The notes under the pieces were generated by a model. It did no database searches. It was not told the origin of the DNA and saw nothing but the letters and a program-made list of their open reading frames with translations. A program made the translations under genes and the position numbers. A DNA stretch of 64,000 nt from Streptomyces laurentii (GTDB lineage: Bacteria > Actinomycetota > Actinomycetes > Streptomycetales > Streptomycetaceae). How positions within the stretch are numbered: position 1 is the stretch's first letter; each line of letters starts with the position of its first letter. The stretch is taken from NCBI GenBank assembly GCA_002355495.1, contig AP017424.1, forward strand, positions 7,877,501 through 7,941,500, given 5' to 3'. Shown here piece after piece: positions 34,674 to 43,242 of the stretch.

Positions 34674-36053
34674 ATGCCGTTCATGACCGCATTGCCATCA
34701 ACTGGCCTACGCCGCAGGCTGGTTGCCTTGCTCTCGCTGCTCGTCATAGTGGGATCCGGTGTCGCCGAGGCTGCCCCGGAAGCCACGGCCGCGACGCCCG
34801 ATCGCGCACGCTACGACGTCACGTTGCGCGCGGACTCCGACGGCAGTCATTGGAGCGGCCGGGAGCGTGTGTCGTTCCGCAACGCGTCCGGGCAACCCCT
34901 GCGCGAGGTGTACCTGCGGCTGTGGGGCAACGGTGAGGACGGCTGCGGCACTTCCGGCAGCCCCTCTGCCGTCACCGTGTCCCGGGTGCGCGGCGGCACG
35001 GCGGGCCCGCTCGGCGTGGGATGCACCGCGCTGCGTATCACCCTGCCCAGGCCACTCGAAAGCGGTCGGCGCACGACGGTCTCCTTCGACGTGTCCCTCA
35101 CCGTGCCCAGCCGCAACAACCGCTTCGGCAGCGAGGGCGCGTTCCGCTTCCTCGGCAACGCGCTGCCCGTACTGGCCGTACACGACGCGACGGGATGGCA
35201 CCTCGATCCGTACGTGTCGACCGGCGAGAGCTTCTACGCCCTGACCGGCGACTTCCAGGTCACGCTCGACCACCCGTCGCGCCTCAGGGTCCCGGCGACC
35301 GGCCGCACCAGCACCAGGCCCGGCGAGCCGGGGCGCACCCTCACCCACAGCGACGCGCGCCGGGTACGGGACTTCGCGTGGGCGGCGGGTCCGTTCCGCA
35401 CCGCCGAGGACACCACGCCCGGCGGGGTCCGGATCAGGTCGTACTGGGCGCCCGGCACACCCGCGAAGGGTGTACGGATGGCCCGCCGGGACGGCGCCGC
35501 AGCCGTCGACCAGTTCAGCGCGGAGTTCGGCGACTACCCCTACGGCGAACTCGACTTGGTGATGACCCCGCAGTTCGGCGGCGGTATGGAGTACCCCGGC
35601 CTGGTCCTGCTCGGCACCACCGAGGAGGGCAATGCCGTCGTCCACGAGGTGGCCCACCAGTGGTGGTACGGCATCGTCGGCAACGACGAGTACCGCACGC
35701 CCTGGCTGGACGAGAGCTTCGCCCAGTACGCCAACGGCCGCTTCTACGGCTGGGACACCCTCGACTGCTGGGACCCGGAGGGCTGGCCCGACGAGGATGC
35801 CGCGCTCACCAGCTCGATGGCCGACTGGTCGCGACGGCCCGGCTGGTTCCAGCGCGTCGTGTACGGCTCCGGCCCCTGCGCCCTGGCGGACCTCGAACGC
35901 ACGGTCGGTGCCGCCACGATGGCACGTGTCCTCAAGCGCTACGCCGCCGACCACTGGTACGGCGTCGCGACCACCGCCGACTTCAAGAAGACGGCCCAGT
36001 CCATGACCGACAAGGACCTGACCCCCTTCTGGGAGAGCCACCGCATCCGGTGA
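34674..36053 (+). CDS. secreted M1-family metallopeptidase
   Basis: About 459 residues with a signal peptide (RRRLVALLSLLVIVGSG, cleaved near AEAA). The zinc site HEVAHQWW is at residues 324-331, with the third ligand Glu347 in WLDESFAQY, an exact HExxH-18-E spacing. GGGMEYPGLVLLG upstream is the M1 'GxMEN'-like substrate-binding motif. The N-terminal half is a beta-rich domain (YDVTLRADSDGSHWSGRERV). It lacks the long C-terminal helical domain of full aminopeptidase N, as usual in short Streptomyces homologs. Start ATG at 34674, with an in-frame ATG at 34683 as alternative. Convergent with the biosynthetic operon. Confidence 0.88.
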   Translation: MPFMTALPSTGLRRRLVALLSLLVIVGSGVAEAAPEATAATPDRARYDVTLRADSDGSHWSGRERVSFRNASGQPLREVYLRLWGNGEDGCGTSGSPSAVTVSRVRGGTAGPLGVGCTALRITLPRPLESGRRTTVSFDVSLTVPSRNNRFGSEGAFRFLGNALPVLAVHDATGWHLDPYVSTGESFYALTGDFQVTLDHPSRLRVPATGRTSTRPGEPGRTLTHSDARRVRDFAWAAGPFRTAEDTTPGGVRIRSYWAPGTPAKGVRMARRDGAAAVDQFSAEFGDYPYGELDLVMTPQFGGGMEYPGLVLLGTTEEGNAVVHEVAHQWWYGIVGNDEYRTPWLDESFAQYANGRFYGWDTLDCWDPEGWPDEDAALTSSMADWSRRPGWFQRVVYGSGPCALADLERTVGAATMARVLKRYAADHWYGVATTADFKKTAQSMTDKDLTPFWESHRIR

Positions 36054-36081
36054 ACCCCACCGCACCGGCACGCACGGAGCT

Positions 36082-36105
36082 GCCCCGCCGGGAATCCGGC
36101 GGGGC
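36082..36105. terminator. bidirectional terminator at the left edge of the biosynthetic cluster
   Basis: 10-bp arms GCCCCGCCGG / CCGGCGGGGC with a GAAT loop, between the peptidase (plus) and the SbnB-like gene (minus). Confidence 0.65.
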
Positions 36106-36159
36106 CACGGTCGTACGAGGGGCCGGGCGGGGTGGGGGATTGCCGTACCGGCCCCTGGA

Positions 36160-37191
36160 TCAGTGGGCCAGGGAGAGGCCGACGCCCTGCTCGACGGCCC
36201 GCGCGTACACGGCGGCGGCCAGCGCGATGTCCTGGACGCCCATGCCGAACGGGTTGATCACCACCCGGTCGTCCGCGGCGACCGTCCGCGCGTAGTCGCC
36301 GGCGAACAGCTCCGGCAGGGAGGCGTCCACCGACCGGCCGCCCGCCGGGGCGGCGGTCCCCGGACCGGTGACGCGGCCGGCCCGGGCCAGCTTGCCCAGC
36401 AGCCGGTGGTCGTCGTCGACGACCAGCTCCCAGTCGTCGACGAACAGATGGTCGCAGCCCAGGAGCAGGCTCTCCGCCGCGTCGTCGAGGGACACGTTGA
36501 CGAAGGTCCCGCCCGCCGGCACCCAGTCCAGCTCCACGTACGGCTCGGTGGTCGTCGTCACCGCCACCGTCACCTGGGCCCGCTCGACGGCGGCGCGGGC
36601 GTCCGCGGTCACCGTGACGGCGACCGCCGGGTCCGCCGCGCGCCAGCGGCCGGCGAGCTCCTCGGCCCGGCCCGCGTCCTGGTCGTACACGAACAGCTCC
36701 TCGACGCCGGGGCAGGCGCTCGCCAGCAGTTCCCGGTGGACCTCGGCCTGCCGGCCGCAGCCGAGGAAGGCCACCCGCCGGACGGCCGCCAGGTCGCGTA
36801 CGGCGCGCAGCGCGGCGACCGAGACACCGGCGGTGCGCAGGGCGCTGATCCGGCCGCCCTCCATGATGCAGACCGGTCGCGCGGTCTCCGGGTCGTCGAG
36901 CACGACCAGCCCGGCGGCGCGCGGGCGGCCGAGGAGCCGGTTGCCCAGCGAGGCGTTGATGATCTTGCAGCCGTACGCGCCGTCCGCCCAGCCGGGCAGG
37001 ACGAGGCTGCGCGCCGACGCCCCGGACGGGGTGGTCCAGCGCAGCGCGGCCTCGGGGGTGAGCCCCGCCTCCTTGCGCCGGTAGGCGAGCAGCGTGTCGT
37101 GCGCCAGGTCGGCGACGGGCAGTCCGTCGCAGAGCCGGGCCACGTCGGCGCTGTCCAGATAGGTGAGCGTCGTGTCGTCGTGCGGTGTCAT
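36160..37191 (-). CDS. sbnB: SbnB-like dehydrogenase (ornithine cyclodeaminase family), Dap synthesis
   Basis: 343 residues. Family features: an N-terminal LTYLDSADVARLCDGLPVAD, a nucleotide-binding loop VAFLGCGRQAEVHRELL, and the central substrate region ISALRTAGVSVAALRAVRD. In staphyloferrin B, zwittermicin and viomycin-type pathways the SbnA/SbnB pair makes L-2,3-diaminopropionate: SbnA joins O-phosphoserine and glutamate, SbnB oxidises the adduct to release Dap and 2-oxoglutarate. The start overlaps the SbnA-like stop by one base (TGATG), so the two are translationally coupled. The product is probably a building block for the NRPS at 52549. Confidence 0.85.
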   Translation of the reverse strand: MTPHDDTTLTYLDSADVARLCDGLPVADLAHDTLLAYRRKEAGLTPEAALRWTTPSGASARSLVLPGWADGAYGCKIINASLGNRLLGRPRAAGLVVLDDPETARPVCIMEGGRISALRTAGVSVAALRAVRDLAAVRRVAFLGCGRQAEVHRELLASACPGVEELFVYDQDAGRAEELAGRWRAADPAVAVTVTADARAAVERAQVTVAVTTTTEPYVELDWVPAGGTFVNVSLDDAAESLLLGCDHLFVDDWELVVDDDHRLLGKLARAGRVTGPGTAAPAGGRSVDASLPELFAGDYARTVAADDRVVINPFGMGVQDIALAAAVYARAVEQGVGLSLAH

Positions 37192-38258
37192 CAGTGCGTT
37201 CCCTTCCGGGGGTTCGGCCGGCTCGGCGGGGTGGACGCGGACGGTTCCCCCGTACGCACCCGGTCCAGCAGGCCCAGGGCCGCGCGGATGTCCCCCGCGC
37301 AGCCGGGACCGCCGTCGGCCGGGGCGTCGCGGAGCTGCGGGTACTTCTCCCCGCTGTCCGGGCAGACGCAGGTGATCTCCCGCAGCGACGGGTCGAGGAG
37401 CGCCCGGGAGACCGCGGCGAGCACCGCGGCGCCGCCGCTGCCGCCGAGGGAGATCCCGGTCCGACAGGCGATCAGCGCACAGGCCGCGGCGGCCGCCTGG
37501 TCCGTCAGCCGCACCACATGGTCCACGTGCCGCGGATCGATGAAGCCCGACACCTGTCCGGAGCCGAAGCCCATCAGCTTGAACGGCCGGTCGGCCGGGG
37601 CTCCGCCGAGCGCCGAGGATCCCACCGCGTCGACCGCGATCACCCGGGTGTCCGGGGCGTGGTCGCGGAAGAACCGCGCGATCCCCGCCAGCGTGCCCCC
37701 GGTCGACACGGCCACGGCGACCGCGTCGAACCGGCCGTCCGGCGCGGCCTTCATCAGCTCCGCGGCGGTCTGCCACTCGTGCACCCCGGGGTTGGCGGGG
37801 CTGTCGTACTGGTCGGTCCACACGGCGTCGGAGTCGGCCGCCACGATCTCCCGTACGGCCTGGAGCCGGGCCCCGAGGGTCCGGCCGCCCGGCACCTCGC
37901 GCACGGTCACCACCTCGGCGCCGTACCCGCGCATCCGCGCGACACTGGCGGGCGGCGTACTCGGCTCCACCACCAGCGTGCAGCGGTAGCCGCGATGCCG
38001 GCAGAGGCCGGCGAGGGCCACGCCCAGGTTGCCGGAGGTCGACTCGACCACCCGCATCCCCGGACGCAGCGCCCCGCTCGATTCCAGGGCGTTCAACAGG
38101 GCCTCCGCCGTACGGGCCTTGATCGACCCGAAGGGGTTCTCGGCCTCCAGCTTCAGCCAGATCCGCACGGTCCGGTCGCCGAGGGGGACGACGACCGGCC
38201 GCAGGGGCGTGTCGCCGATGGCCGCCAAGGGCGCCGCGAGGGCTGTGGTCTCGGTCAT
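37191..38258 (-). CDS. sbnA: SbnA-like PLP enzyme (cysteine synthase family), Dap synthesis
   Basis: 355 residues of fold type II PLP enzymes. The PLP Lys is in NPFGSIKARTAEALLNAL, the substrate loop is VESTSGNLGVALAGL, and the phosphate-binding Gly-rich turn is VAVSTGGTLAGIARF. The closing region CVCPDSGEKYPQL is typical of SbnA rather than of ordinary O-acetylserine sulfhydrylases. It should make N-(1-amino-1-carboxy-2-ethyl)glutamate from O-phospho-L-serine and L-Glu. It is the fourth gene of a leftward operon, four bases after the MpaB-like stop. Confidence 0.87.
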   Translation of the reverse strand: MTETTALAAPLAAIGDTPLRPVVVPLGDRTVRIWLKLEAENPFGSIKARTAEALLNALESSGALRPGMRVVESTSGNLGVALAGLCRHRGYRCTLVVEPSTPPASVARMRGYGAEVVTVREVPGGRTLGARLQAVREIVAADSDAVWTDQYDSPANPGVHEWQTAAELMKAAPDGRFDAVAVAVSTGGTLAGIARFFRDHAPDTRVIAVDAVGSSALGGAPADRPFKLMGFGSGQVSGFIDPRHVDHVVRLTDQAAAAACALIACRTGISLGGSGGAAVLAAVSRALLDPSLREITCVCPDSGEKYPQLRDAPADGGPGCAGDIRAALGLLDRVRTGEPSASTPPSRPNPRKGTH

Positions 38259-38262
38259 GTGC

Positions 38263-39165
38263 TCAGTCCTTGAGGCTGTCGACACGGGCCGTCGGCTGCT
38301 GCCGCACGGGCGGGACGGTCCGCTGGGGACCGATGTCGGCGAGGTCGTAACCGTGCGGGTAGCCCGGGTACGTCCGCGCGGTCGGCCGGGTCATCAGCCG
38401 TGCCATCAGCCGCGGCGCGACGCGCTCGGCCCCCGCGTGGCCGCGCAGCCCGGCGCGGTGGACGGCCCGTACCCACCGGGGCGGGACGGGCAGGCCGAGG
38501 GCGTCGAGCGCGGGTGCGTCCAGCCGGCACGGCAGCGTGGCCGCGACCAGATCGCTGACCGGGCGCCGGTACCAGGACGCGTAGAGGCCCAGGATGTTGG
38601 TGCCGACGCGGTGGTTGCTCGCGGCCCGCTGGAAGCGGGCCCGCTCGTACTCGCGGTTGAACTGCTCGAACGAGTCGTAGTCGGTAGGGAGTTCACGGAT
38701 GTTCATCCGCTTGCCGACCCCGGTGAAGAAGTAGAAGGCGGCCAGCCGCTCCGTCTCGGAGGTCGGCCGCCAGGCCCAGCGGTCGATCCAGCGGACCGGC
38801 TCGAAGACGAAGGTCGACAGGACGTACAGCATGTCCTCGTTGGCGATGTCGAACCGGTGGTGCGCCTGGTTGATCTGCCGGATCGCCTGGCGCCCGCGGG
38901 TGGAGTCGTAGCCCCCGCGGACCAGTTCGCCGAGCAGGATCCGCGTGTCGTCGTAACGTTTCTGGGCGCGCAGGGCGAACTCGCCGCTGCCGTCCAGGAC
39001 GTCGGAGATGGCGGGCACGCAACAGGTGCGCCAGATCGCCACCTCGAGCCCCCGGCCGTAGTCCCAGGGGAACTCGCGGTCGGAGGATATGCGGTGGATC
39101 TCCTGGTGGTCCGCCTTCGGGTCGAGGGTCTCCAGATGTCTGAGTGTCGCGTAACGGTCTCGCAT
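38263..39165 (-). CDS. MpaB/DUF2236-type oxygenase
   Basis: About 300 residues. The segment EFPWDYGRGLEVAIWRTCCV, then RYDDTRILLGELVRGGYDS and QAHHRFDIANEDMLYVLSTF match DUF2236 proteins related to MpaB, which cleaves a terpenoid side chain in mycophenolate synthesis, and to latex-clearing oxygenases. These bind a b-type heme or a metal through conserved His/Arg; candidates here are the His in QAHHRFD. Its place directly downstream of a terpene synthase suggests oxidative cleavage or hydroxylation of the terpenoid product. The ATG at 39165 is preferred to one five codons upstream. Confidence 0.7.
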   Translation of the reverse strand: MRDRYATLRHLETLDPKADHQEIHRISSDREFPWDYGRGLEVAIWRTCCVPAISDVLDGSGEFALRAQKRYDDTRILLGELVRGGYDSTRGRQAIRQINQAHHRFDIANEDMLYVLSTFVFEPVRWIDRWAWRPTSETERLAAFYFFTGVGKRMNIRELPTDYDSFEQFNREYERARFQRAASNHRVGTNILGLYASWYRRPVSDLVAATLPCRLDAPALDALGLPVPPRWVRAVHRAGLRGHAGAERVAPRLMARLMTRPTARTYPGYPHGYDLADIGPQRTVPPVRQQPTARVDSLKD

Positions 39166-39219
39166 GCGTACCCCGTTCACGGTGGGTCACGGTGGGGGAA
39201 GTCGGTCGACGACGCGCGC

Positions 39220-40224
39220 CTACAGCGGGGTGGACCCCGCGGTGCTGGTGACCTCGGGCCGCGTGGGGTCGAACCGCAGCGTCTCGAAGCGCCACTGGAG
39301 CTGGCCGGTGAGCCAGCTCCGCAGCCCCGCGACGTGGCGCTCCAGGCGGTCCGTCGGGAAGAGCGCGCGCTGCGCGGGCGTCAGGAGCTTCGCGAAGGAG
39401 GAACTGAGCTCGGTGAAACGGTCGAAGCGGCCCTGCACCATCTCCCCGACGGCGTCCGCGGCGGTCTGCAGGTCCGTGCCGTGGGCGTGCCGGTGGACCA
39501 GGACAAGGTTGTGCGGGTCGCCGAGCAGCGCCTCCTTCTCGCAGCTGAAGAGGTCGTTGGTCCACAGGTCCGCGTCGGACAGCGCCGCGTTCATCTCGGC
39601 GAAGGCCGGCAGCGTGTAGATCTCCTCCGGCACCTCGAAGTGCGTGGTGACCTCGATGAGGTCGAGGTACGGCATGAGCGCGCGGCCCCGGTGGGCGATG
39701 TACTCGTCCAGGCCGGGGACACGGCCCGCGAGCCGGTTCTCCGACTCCCACACGCAGGTGTCGAAGAAGGCCCCGATGTGCGCGGCGAGCCGGCGGCGCC
39801 AGGCCGGCGAGGTCAGCGGGACGGTGCGGCGCCACAGGTCCGCGTAGGCGGGGCGGAACACCCGGGTCAGGGAGTGTGCCGCCGGGCCGGCGTCGTCGAC
39901 GGAGCCGTCCTCGGTGAACCAGCCGAGGACCTCGTCGCAGACCTCGCGCAGCCGCTCCGGCTCCGTGCCGAGGGAGGTCTCGTCGAACTGGTCGTCCAGG
40001 ACCAGCATGCAGCTGATCCAGTCCGTCACGAGCTGGAGCTCCTCGGCGCCGGAGTGCGGGTACGCCCTGCCCATCAGGGTGCCGAGCAGGGAGCGCTCAT
40101 GGTGGTGGCGGGCGGCCTCGTCGGGGGCGAGGCCGAAGCGGGCCACGAAGGCCCGGGCGCCGGCCTCCGCCCGGTCGGCGAACGGACTGAGTTCCGGAGG
40201 GAATTCGACATGGATGTGCGGCAT
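39220..40224 (-). CDS. class I terpene synthase
   Basis: 334 residues, normal length for a single-domain bacterial terpene cyclase. The Asp-rich motif DDQFD is at residues 77-81 and the NSE-type triad NDLFSCEKE at 222-230, both needed for Mg2+ and diphosphate binding. RGRALMPYLDLIE (about 178-190) provides the diphosphate-sensing Arg. The C terminus has a WRFETLRF element. Chain-length class (C10, C15, C20) cannot be read, but a polyprenyl synthase is encoded at 51251. It sits between the aldehyde dehydrogenase and the MpaB-like oxygenase in one operon. Confidence 0.9.
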   Translation of the reverse strand: MPHIHVEFPPELSPFADRAEAGARAFVARFGLAPDEAARHHHERSLLGTLMGRAYPHSGAEELQLVTDWISCMLVLDDQFDETSLGTEPERLREVCDEVLGWFTEDGSVDDAGPAAHSLTRVFRPAYADLWRRTVPLTSPAWRRRLAAHIGAFFDTCVWESENRLAGRVPGLDEYIAHRGRALMPYLDLIEVTTHFEVPEEIYTLPAFAEMNAALSDADLWTNDLFSCEKEALLGDPHNLVLVHRHAHGTDLQTAADAVGEMVQGRFDRFTELSSSFAKLLTPAQRALFPTDRLERHVAGLRSWLTGQLQWRFETLRFDPTRPEVTSTAGSTPL

Positions 40225-40321
40225 GCGCAGGGACACGGTGTCACCCGTCGTTTCGAGTCGAGGTGCAGGGAACAGGGGAGGGAGAAGGGGGCCTCGGTCC
40301 GGTGGCGGCCACCGGGCAGGG

Positions 40322-41752
40322 TCAGACCGGGAGTTGGAGGGACTTGACTTCCTGGAACTCCCGGATGCCGTGCCGGCCGAGTTCCCGGCCGATGCCGGAC
40401 TGCTTGTAACCCCCGAACGGAGCGGCGGCGTTGAACTTGGCGCCGTTGACGTCGACCTGGCCCACCCGGAGCCGGCGGGCCACGGCGAGGGCGCGATCCC
40501 GGTCGCCGGACCACACGGTGGCGGCGAGGCCGTACTCGGAGTGATTCGCGAGCGACACCGCCTCGTCGTCGTCCTCGAACGCCATGACCGCGAGAACGGG
40601 GCCGAAGATCTCCTCACGGGCCAGCGGCATGGACGGGCTGACGTCCGCCCAGACGCTCGGCGCCACGTAATGCCCGGTCGGGGGCAGTGCGGCCGCGATG
40701 TCCTGGCCGGCGACCTGGCGGGCGCCCGAGCGGGCGGCCCGCGCCAGATGGCCGAGGACCCGCTCCCGCTGCCCGGCGGAGGCGAGCGGGCCCAGCAGGG
40801 TCGCCGGATCCTCGGGGTCGCCCGGCACGTAGCCGGCGACGACCGCACGGGCGATGTCCAGGGCCTCGTCCAGCCGCGCCCGCGGCACCAGCAGCCTGGT
40901 GCGGGCGGTGCAGGTCTGTCCCGCGTTGTGCAGGGCGCTGTGGACCCCGTCCTCGACGGCGGTGACCAGGTCGGCGTCCGGCAGGACCAGCGTGGCGGAC
41001 TTGCCGCCCAGCTCCAGGCAGGTCTTCTTGACCGTACCGGCCGCTGCCGCGCCGACCTTCCGGCCGGCCTCCAGCGACCCCGTGAAGGACACCAGGTCGA
41101 CGCCGTCGTCGACGGTCAGCGCGGCGCCCGCCGTCGTGCCCCGGCCGGGCACGAGGTTGAAGACGCCCGGCGGCAGCCCGATCCCGTCGATGAGCGTCGC
41201 AAGGAAGCAGGAGGAGAGCGGGGCGAGTTCACTCGGCTTGAGCACCAGGGTGCAGCCCGCCGCGACGGCGGCGCCGATCTTGGCGACCGCCTGGTGGAGG
41301 GGGTAGTTCCACGGGGTGATGGCGCCGACCACGCCGACCGGCTCGCGCACCACGAGGGAGTGCCCGATCCGTTCCTCGGCGGTGGCCGCGGCGAGCTCCG
41401 CCGTGAAGCCGTCGAGTACCCGCACCGGCAGGCCCGCCTGGACGCGCCGGGAGAACGAGAGGGGTGCCCCCATCTCCCGGGTGACGGTCTCCGCCAGCTC
41501 GTCCCGGTGCTTCACCAGGGCCTCGCGCAGCGCCGTCAGGGCCGCCGCGCGCTCCTCGACGCCGGTCGCCGCCCAGCCGGGCAGCGCCCGTCGGGCGGCG
41601 TCCACCGCGCGCCAGACGTCCTCGCTGCCGCAGTCCGGGACCTCGCCGACGATCCGCAGGGTCGCCGGGTTCTCCACGGAGATCGTGCCGGTGGCGCGCG
41701 GGGCGGTCCACCGGCCGTCGACATAGACCTGGCGCAGAGGGAGGGAATTCAT
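40322..41752 (-). CDS. NAD(P)-dependent aldehyde dehydrogenase
   Basis: 476 residues. The catalytic Cys is in HNAGQTCTARTRLLVP, the general base Glu in CLELGGKSATLVLPD, and the cofactor motifs are GAITPWNYPLHQAVAKIGAA and VSFTGSLEAGRKVGAAAA. It oxidises an aldehyde to an acid. As first gene of the leftward operon with the terpene synthase, its substrate may be an aldehyde released from the oxidised terpenoid; another option is an amino-aldehyde precursor. The promoter region 41753-42008 is shared with the divergent thioesterase. Confidence 0.9.
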   Translation of the reverse strand: MNSLPLRQVYVDGRWTAPRATGTISVENPATLRIVGEVPDCGSEDVWRAVDAARRALPGWAATGVEERAAALTALREALVKHRDELAETVTREMGAPLSFSRRVQAGLPVRVLDGFTAELAAATAEERIGHSLVVREPVGVVGAITPWNYPLHQAVAKIGAAVAAGCTLVLKPSELAPLSSCFLATLIDGIGLPPGVFNLVPGRGTTAGAALTVDDGVDLVSFTGSLEAGRKVGAAAAGTVKKTCLELGGKSATLVLPDADLVTAVEDGVHSALHNAGQTCTARTRLLVPRARLDEALDIARAVVAGYVPGDPEDPATLLGPLASAGQRERVLGHLARAARSGARQVAGQDIAAALPPTGHYVAPSVWADVSPSMPLAREEIFGPVLAVMAFEDDDEAVSLANHSEYGLAATVWSGDRDRALAVARRLRVGQVDVNGAKFNAAAPFGGYKQSGIGRELGRHGIREFQEVKSLQLPV

Positions 41753-42008
41753 GGCGTGACGGTTCTCTTTCGGCAGGATCGAATGAGCGGAATTTCTCCG
41801 GCGACGGGCAACAGGGAGGAAATTCGCGACGTGACGGCGGACCAATGTACGGAGTCCGGACGTCGGTGGACTGGATGAGTTCTGCACGGCGAAACTGCCG
41901 CCCGAATCGGGTGTTGACGAGCCGTGGAATGACGTTAGGGTGCGGTACTTGAAATGCCGGGACGGGTGAGTCCCGGCCGTTCGAGAAGCCCAGGGAAGCA
42001 GGCCGCCA

Positions 42009-42788
42009 GTGATACCCAGCCCGGTACGTGCCCCGAATGCCGCCGGCCCGGACGGGCTCTGGCTGCGCCGGCCCCGCCCGGTGTTCGCGCCGAGGATCCG
42101 TCTGGTGTGCCTGCCGCACGCGGGCGGTACCGCCGGCGCGTTCTACGGCTGGGCCGACGCCCTGCCGGACGACGTGGAACTCGTCGCGGTGCAGTACCCC
42201 GGGCGGCAGGACCGCTTGGGGGAGACGTGCGTCGGCGCCATGGCGCCGCTCGCCGACAGCGTGGCGCGGGAGCTGCTGCCGTTGTTCGACCGGCCGGTCG
42301 CGCTGCTCGGCCACAGCATGGGCGCGGCCCTCGCGTACGAGGTCACCCTGCGTCTGGAGGCGCTGTACCGGGCCCGGCCGCTACACCTGTTCGTCTCGGG
42401 ACACGGCTCGCCGCTCAGCCCCCGGGGCGGCCGGGACCTCCATCTCCAAGGCGACGAGGCCATGGTCGAGGGCTTGCTCGCGCTCGGCGGCATGGACCCG
42501 GCGGTGGTCGCCGAGCCGGAGCTGCTGGCCCTGCTGCTGCCGTCGTTCCGCGCCGACCTGACGCTGATCGAGACCTACCGCCCCGCCGCGGCACGGCCGG
42601 TGACCGTGCCGGTGACGGCGTACGTGGGGGACGCCGACCCGGGCGTGCCCGTCGCGCACGCCGCCGCCTGGTCGGACGCGACGTCCGGGGAATTCGCCCT
42701 GCGGGTCTTCCCTGGTGACCACTTCTCTCTCGTGATGGGGAGCGAGATCGTCACGGACGTCGCCCGCGTTCTCGCCGCCCCGCACTGA
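42009..42788 (+). CDS. type II thioesterase
   Basis: 259 residues, alpha/beta hydrolase. N-terminal LVCLPHAGGTAGAFYGWADA and VQYPGRQDRLGE are diagnostic of editing thioesterases of NRPS/PKS clusters. The nucleophile is Ser in LLGHSMGAALAYEV, the Asp is in AYVGDADPGVPV and the His in FPGDHFSLV. It removes wrong or stalled acyl groups from carrier proteins. GTG start with a gggaag upstream. It opens the rightward gene set, but a 170-base gap rich in pyrimidines separates it from the carrier protein gene, which may have its own promoter. Confidence 0.92.
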   Translation: MIPSPVRAPNAAGPDGLWLRRPRPVFAPRIRLVCLPHAGGTAGAFYGWADALPDDVELVAVQYPGRQDRLGETCVGAMAPLADSVARELLPLFDRPVALLGHSMGAALAYEVTLRLEALYRARPLHLFVSGHGSPLSPRGGRDLHLQGDEAMVEGLLALGGMDPAVVAEPELLALLLPSFRADLTLIETYRPAAARPVTVPVTAYVGDADPGVPVAHAAAWSDATSGEFALRVFPGDHFSLVMGSEIVTDVARVLAAPH

Positions 42789-42957
42789 CCCCCCGTATCC
42801 CCCTTTCCGTAACCCCGTCTTTTCCCGCCTTTCCCCGGCTTTCCCGCGCCCCCGGCTGTCGGCCGTCGCGGGAATCCTTCTCCGGCGTCATGACGGTGCC
42901 GCTCGCACGAAGTCATCCCGGCCCGACGCATTTCCTGCCCCCAAGGAGCCTTTCGAC

Positions 42958-43242
42958 ATGCTGCCCGACGACGACGTGGCCACGAAGGTCCGCGCACTCA
43001 TGGTCGACGCCCTCGATCTCCGGCTCGACCCTCAGGACATCGGTGCGCAGACCTCGCTCTACTCGCCGATGATCCAGCTCGACTCGCTCAACCTGCTCCA
43101 GCTCCTGCTCGCCGTGGAGACCGAGTTCGGCGGCCACGTCGAGGACGAGGACGTCATGGAGGCCGACCTGGAGACCGTCGGCGACCTGATCGAGCTCGTC
43201 CGCCGGCATGTCGCCGGCCCGCGGAGGGAGATCCCGGCATGA
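42958..43242 (+). CDS. stand-alone peptidyl/acyl carrier protein
   Basis: 94 residues. The phosphopantetheine attachment Ser43 lies in QLDSLNLLQLLLAVE, and the four-helix pattern is intact. Ribosome site CAAGGAG. It overlaps the TrpB-like gene by four bases (ATGA) and is followed by the carrier-type dehydrogenase and a proline-type adenylation enzyme, so it most likely holds the prolyl and then pyrrolyl (or dehydroprolyl) thioester, as RedO or PltL do in prodiginine and pyoluteorin synthesis. Confidence 0.88.
   Translation: MLPDDDVATKVRALMVDALDLRLDPQDIGAQTSLYSPMIQLDSLNLLQLLLAVETEFGGHVEDEDVMEADLETVGDLIELVRRHVAGPRREIPA

Noticed and set aside
36160..38258. Assignment as ornithine cyclodeaminase plus cysteine synthase for primary metabolism
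   Set aside because: The one-base-overlapping pair in a BGC operon and the SbnA-type end motif fit Dap synthesis much better.
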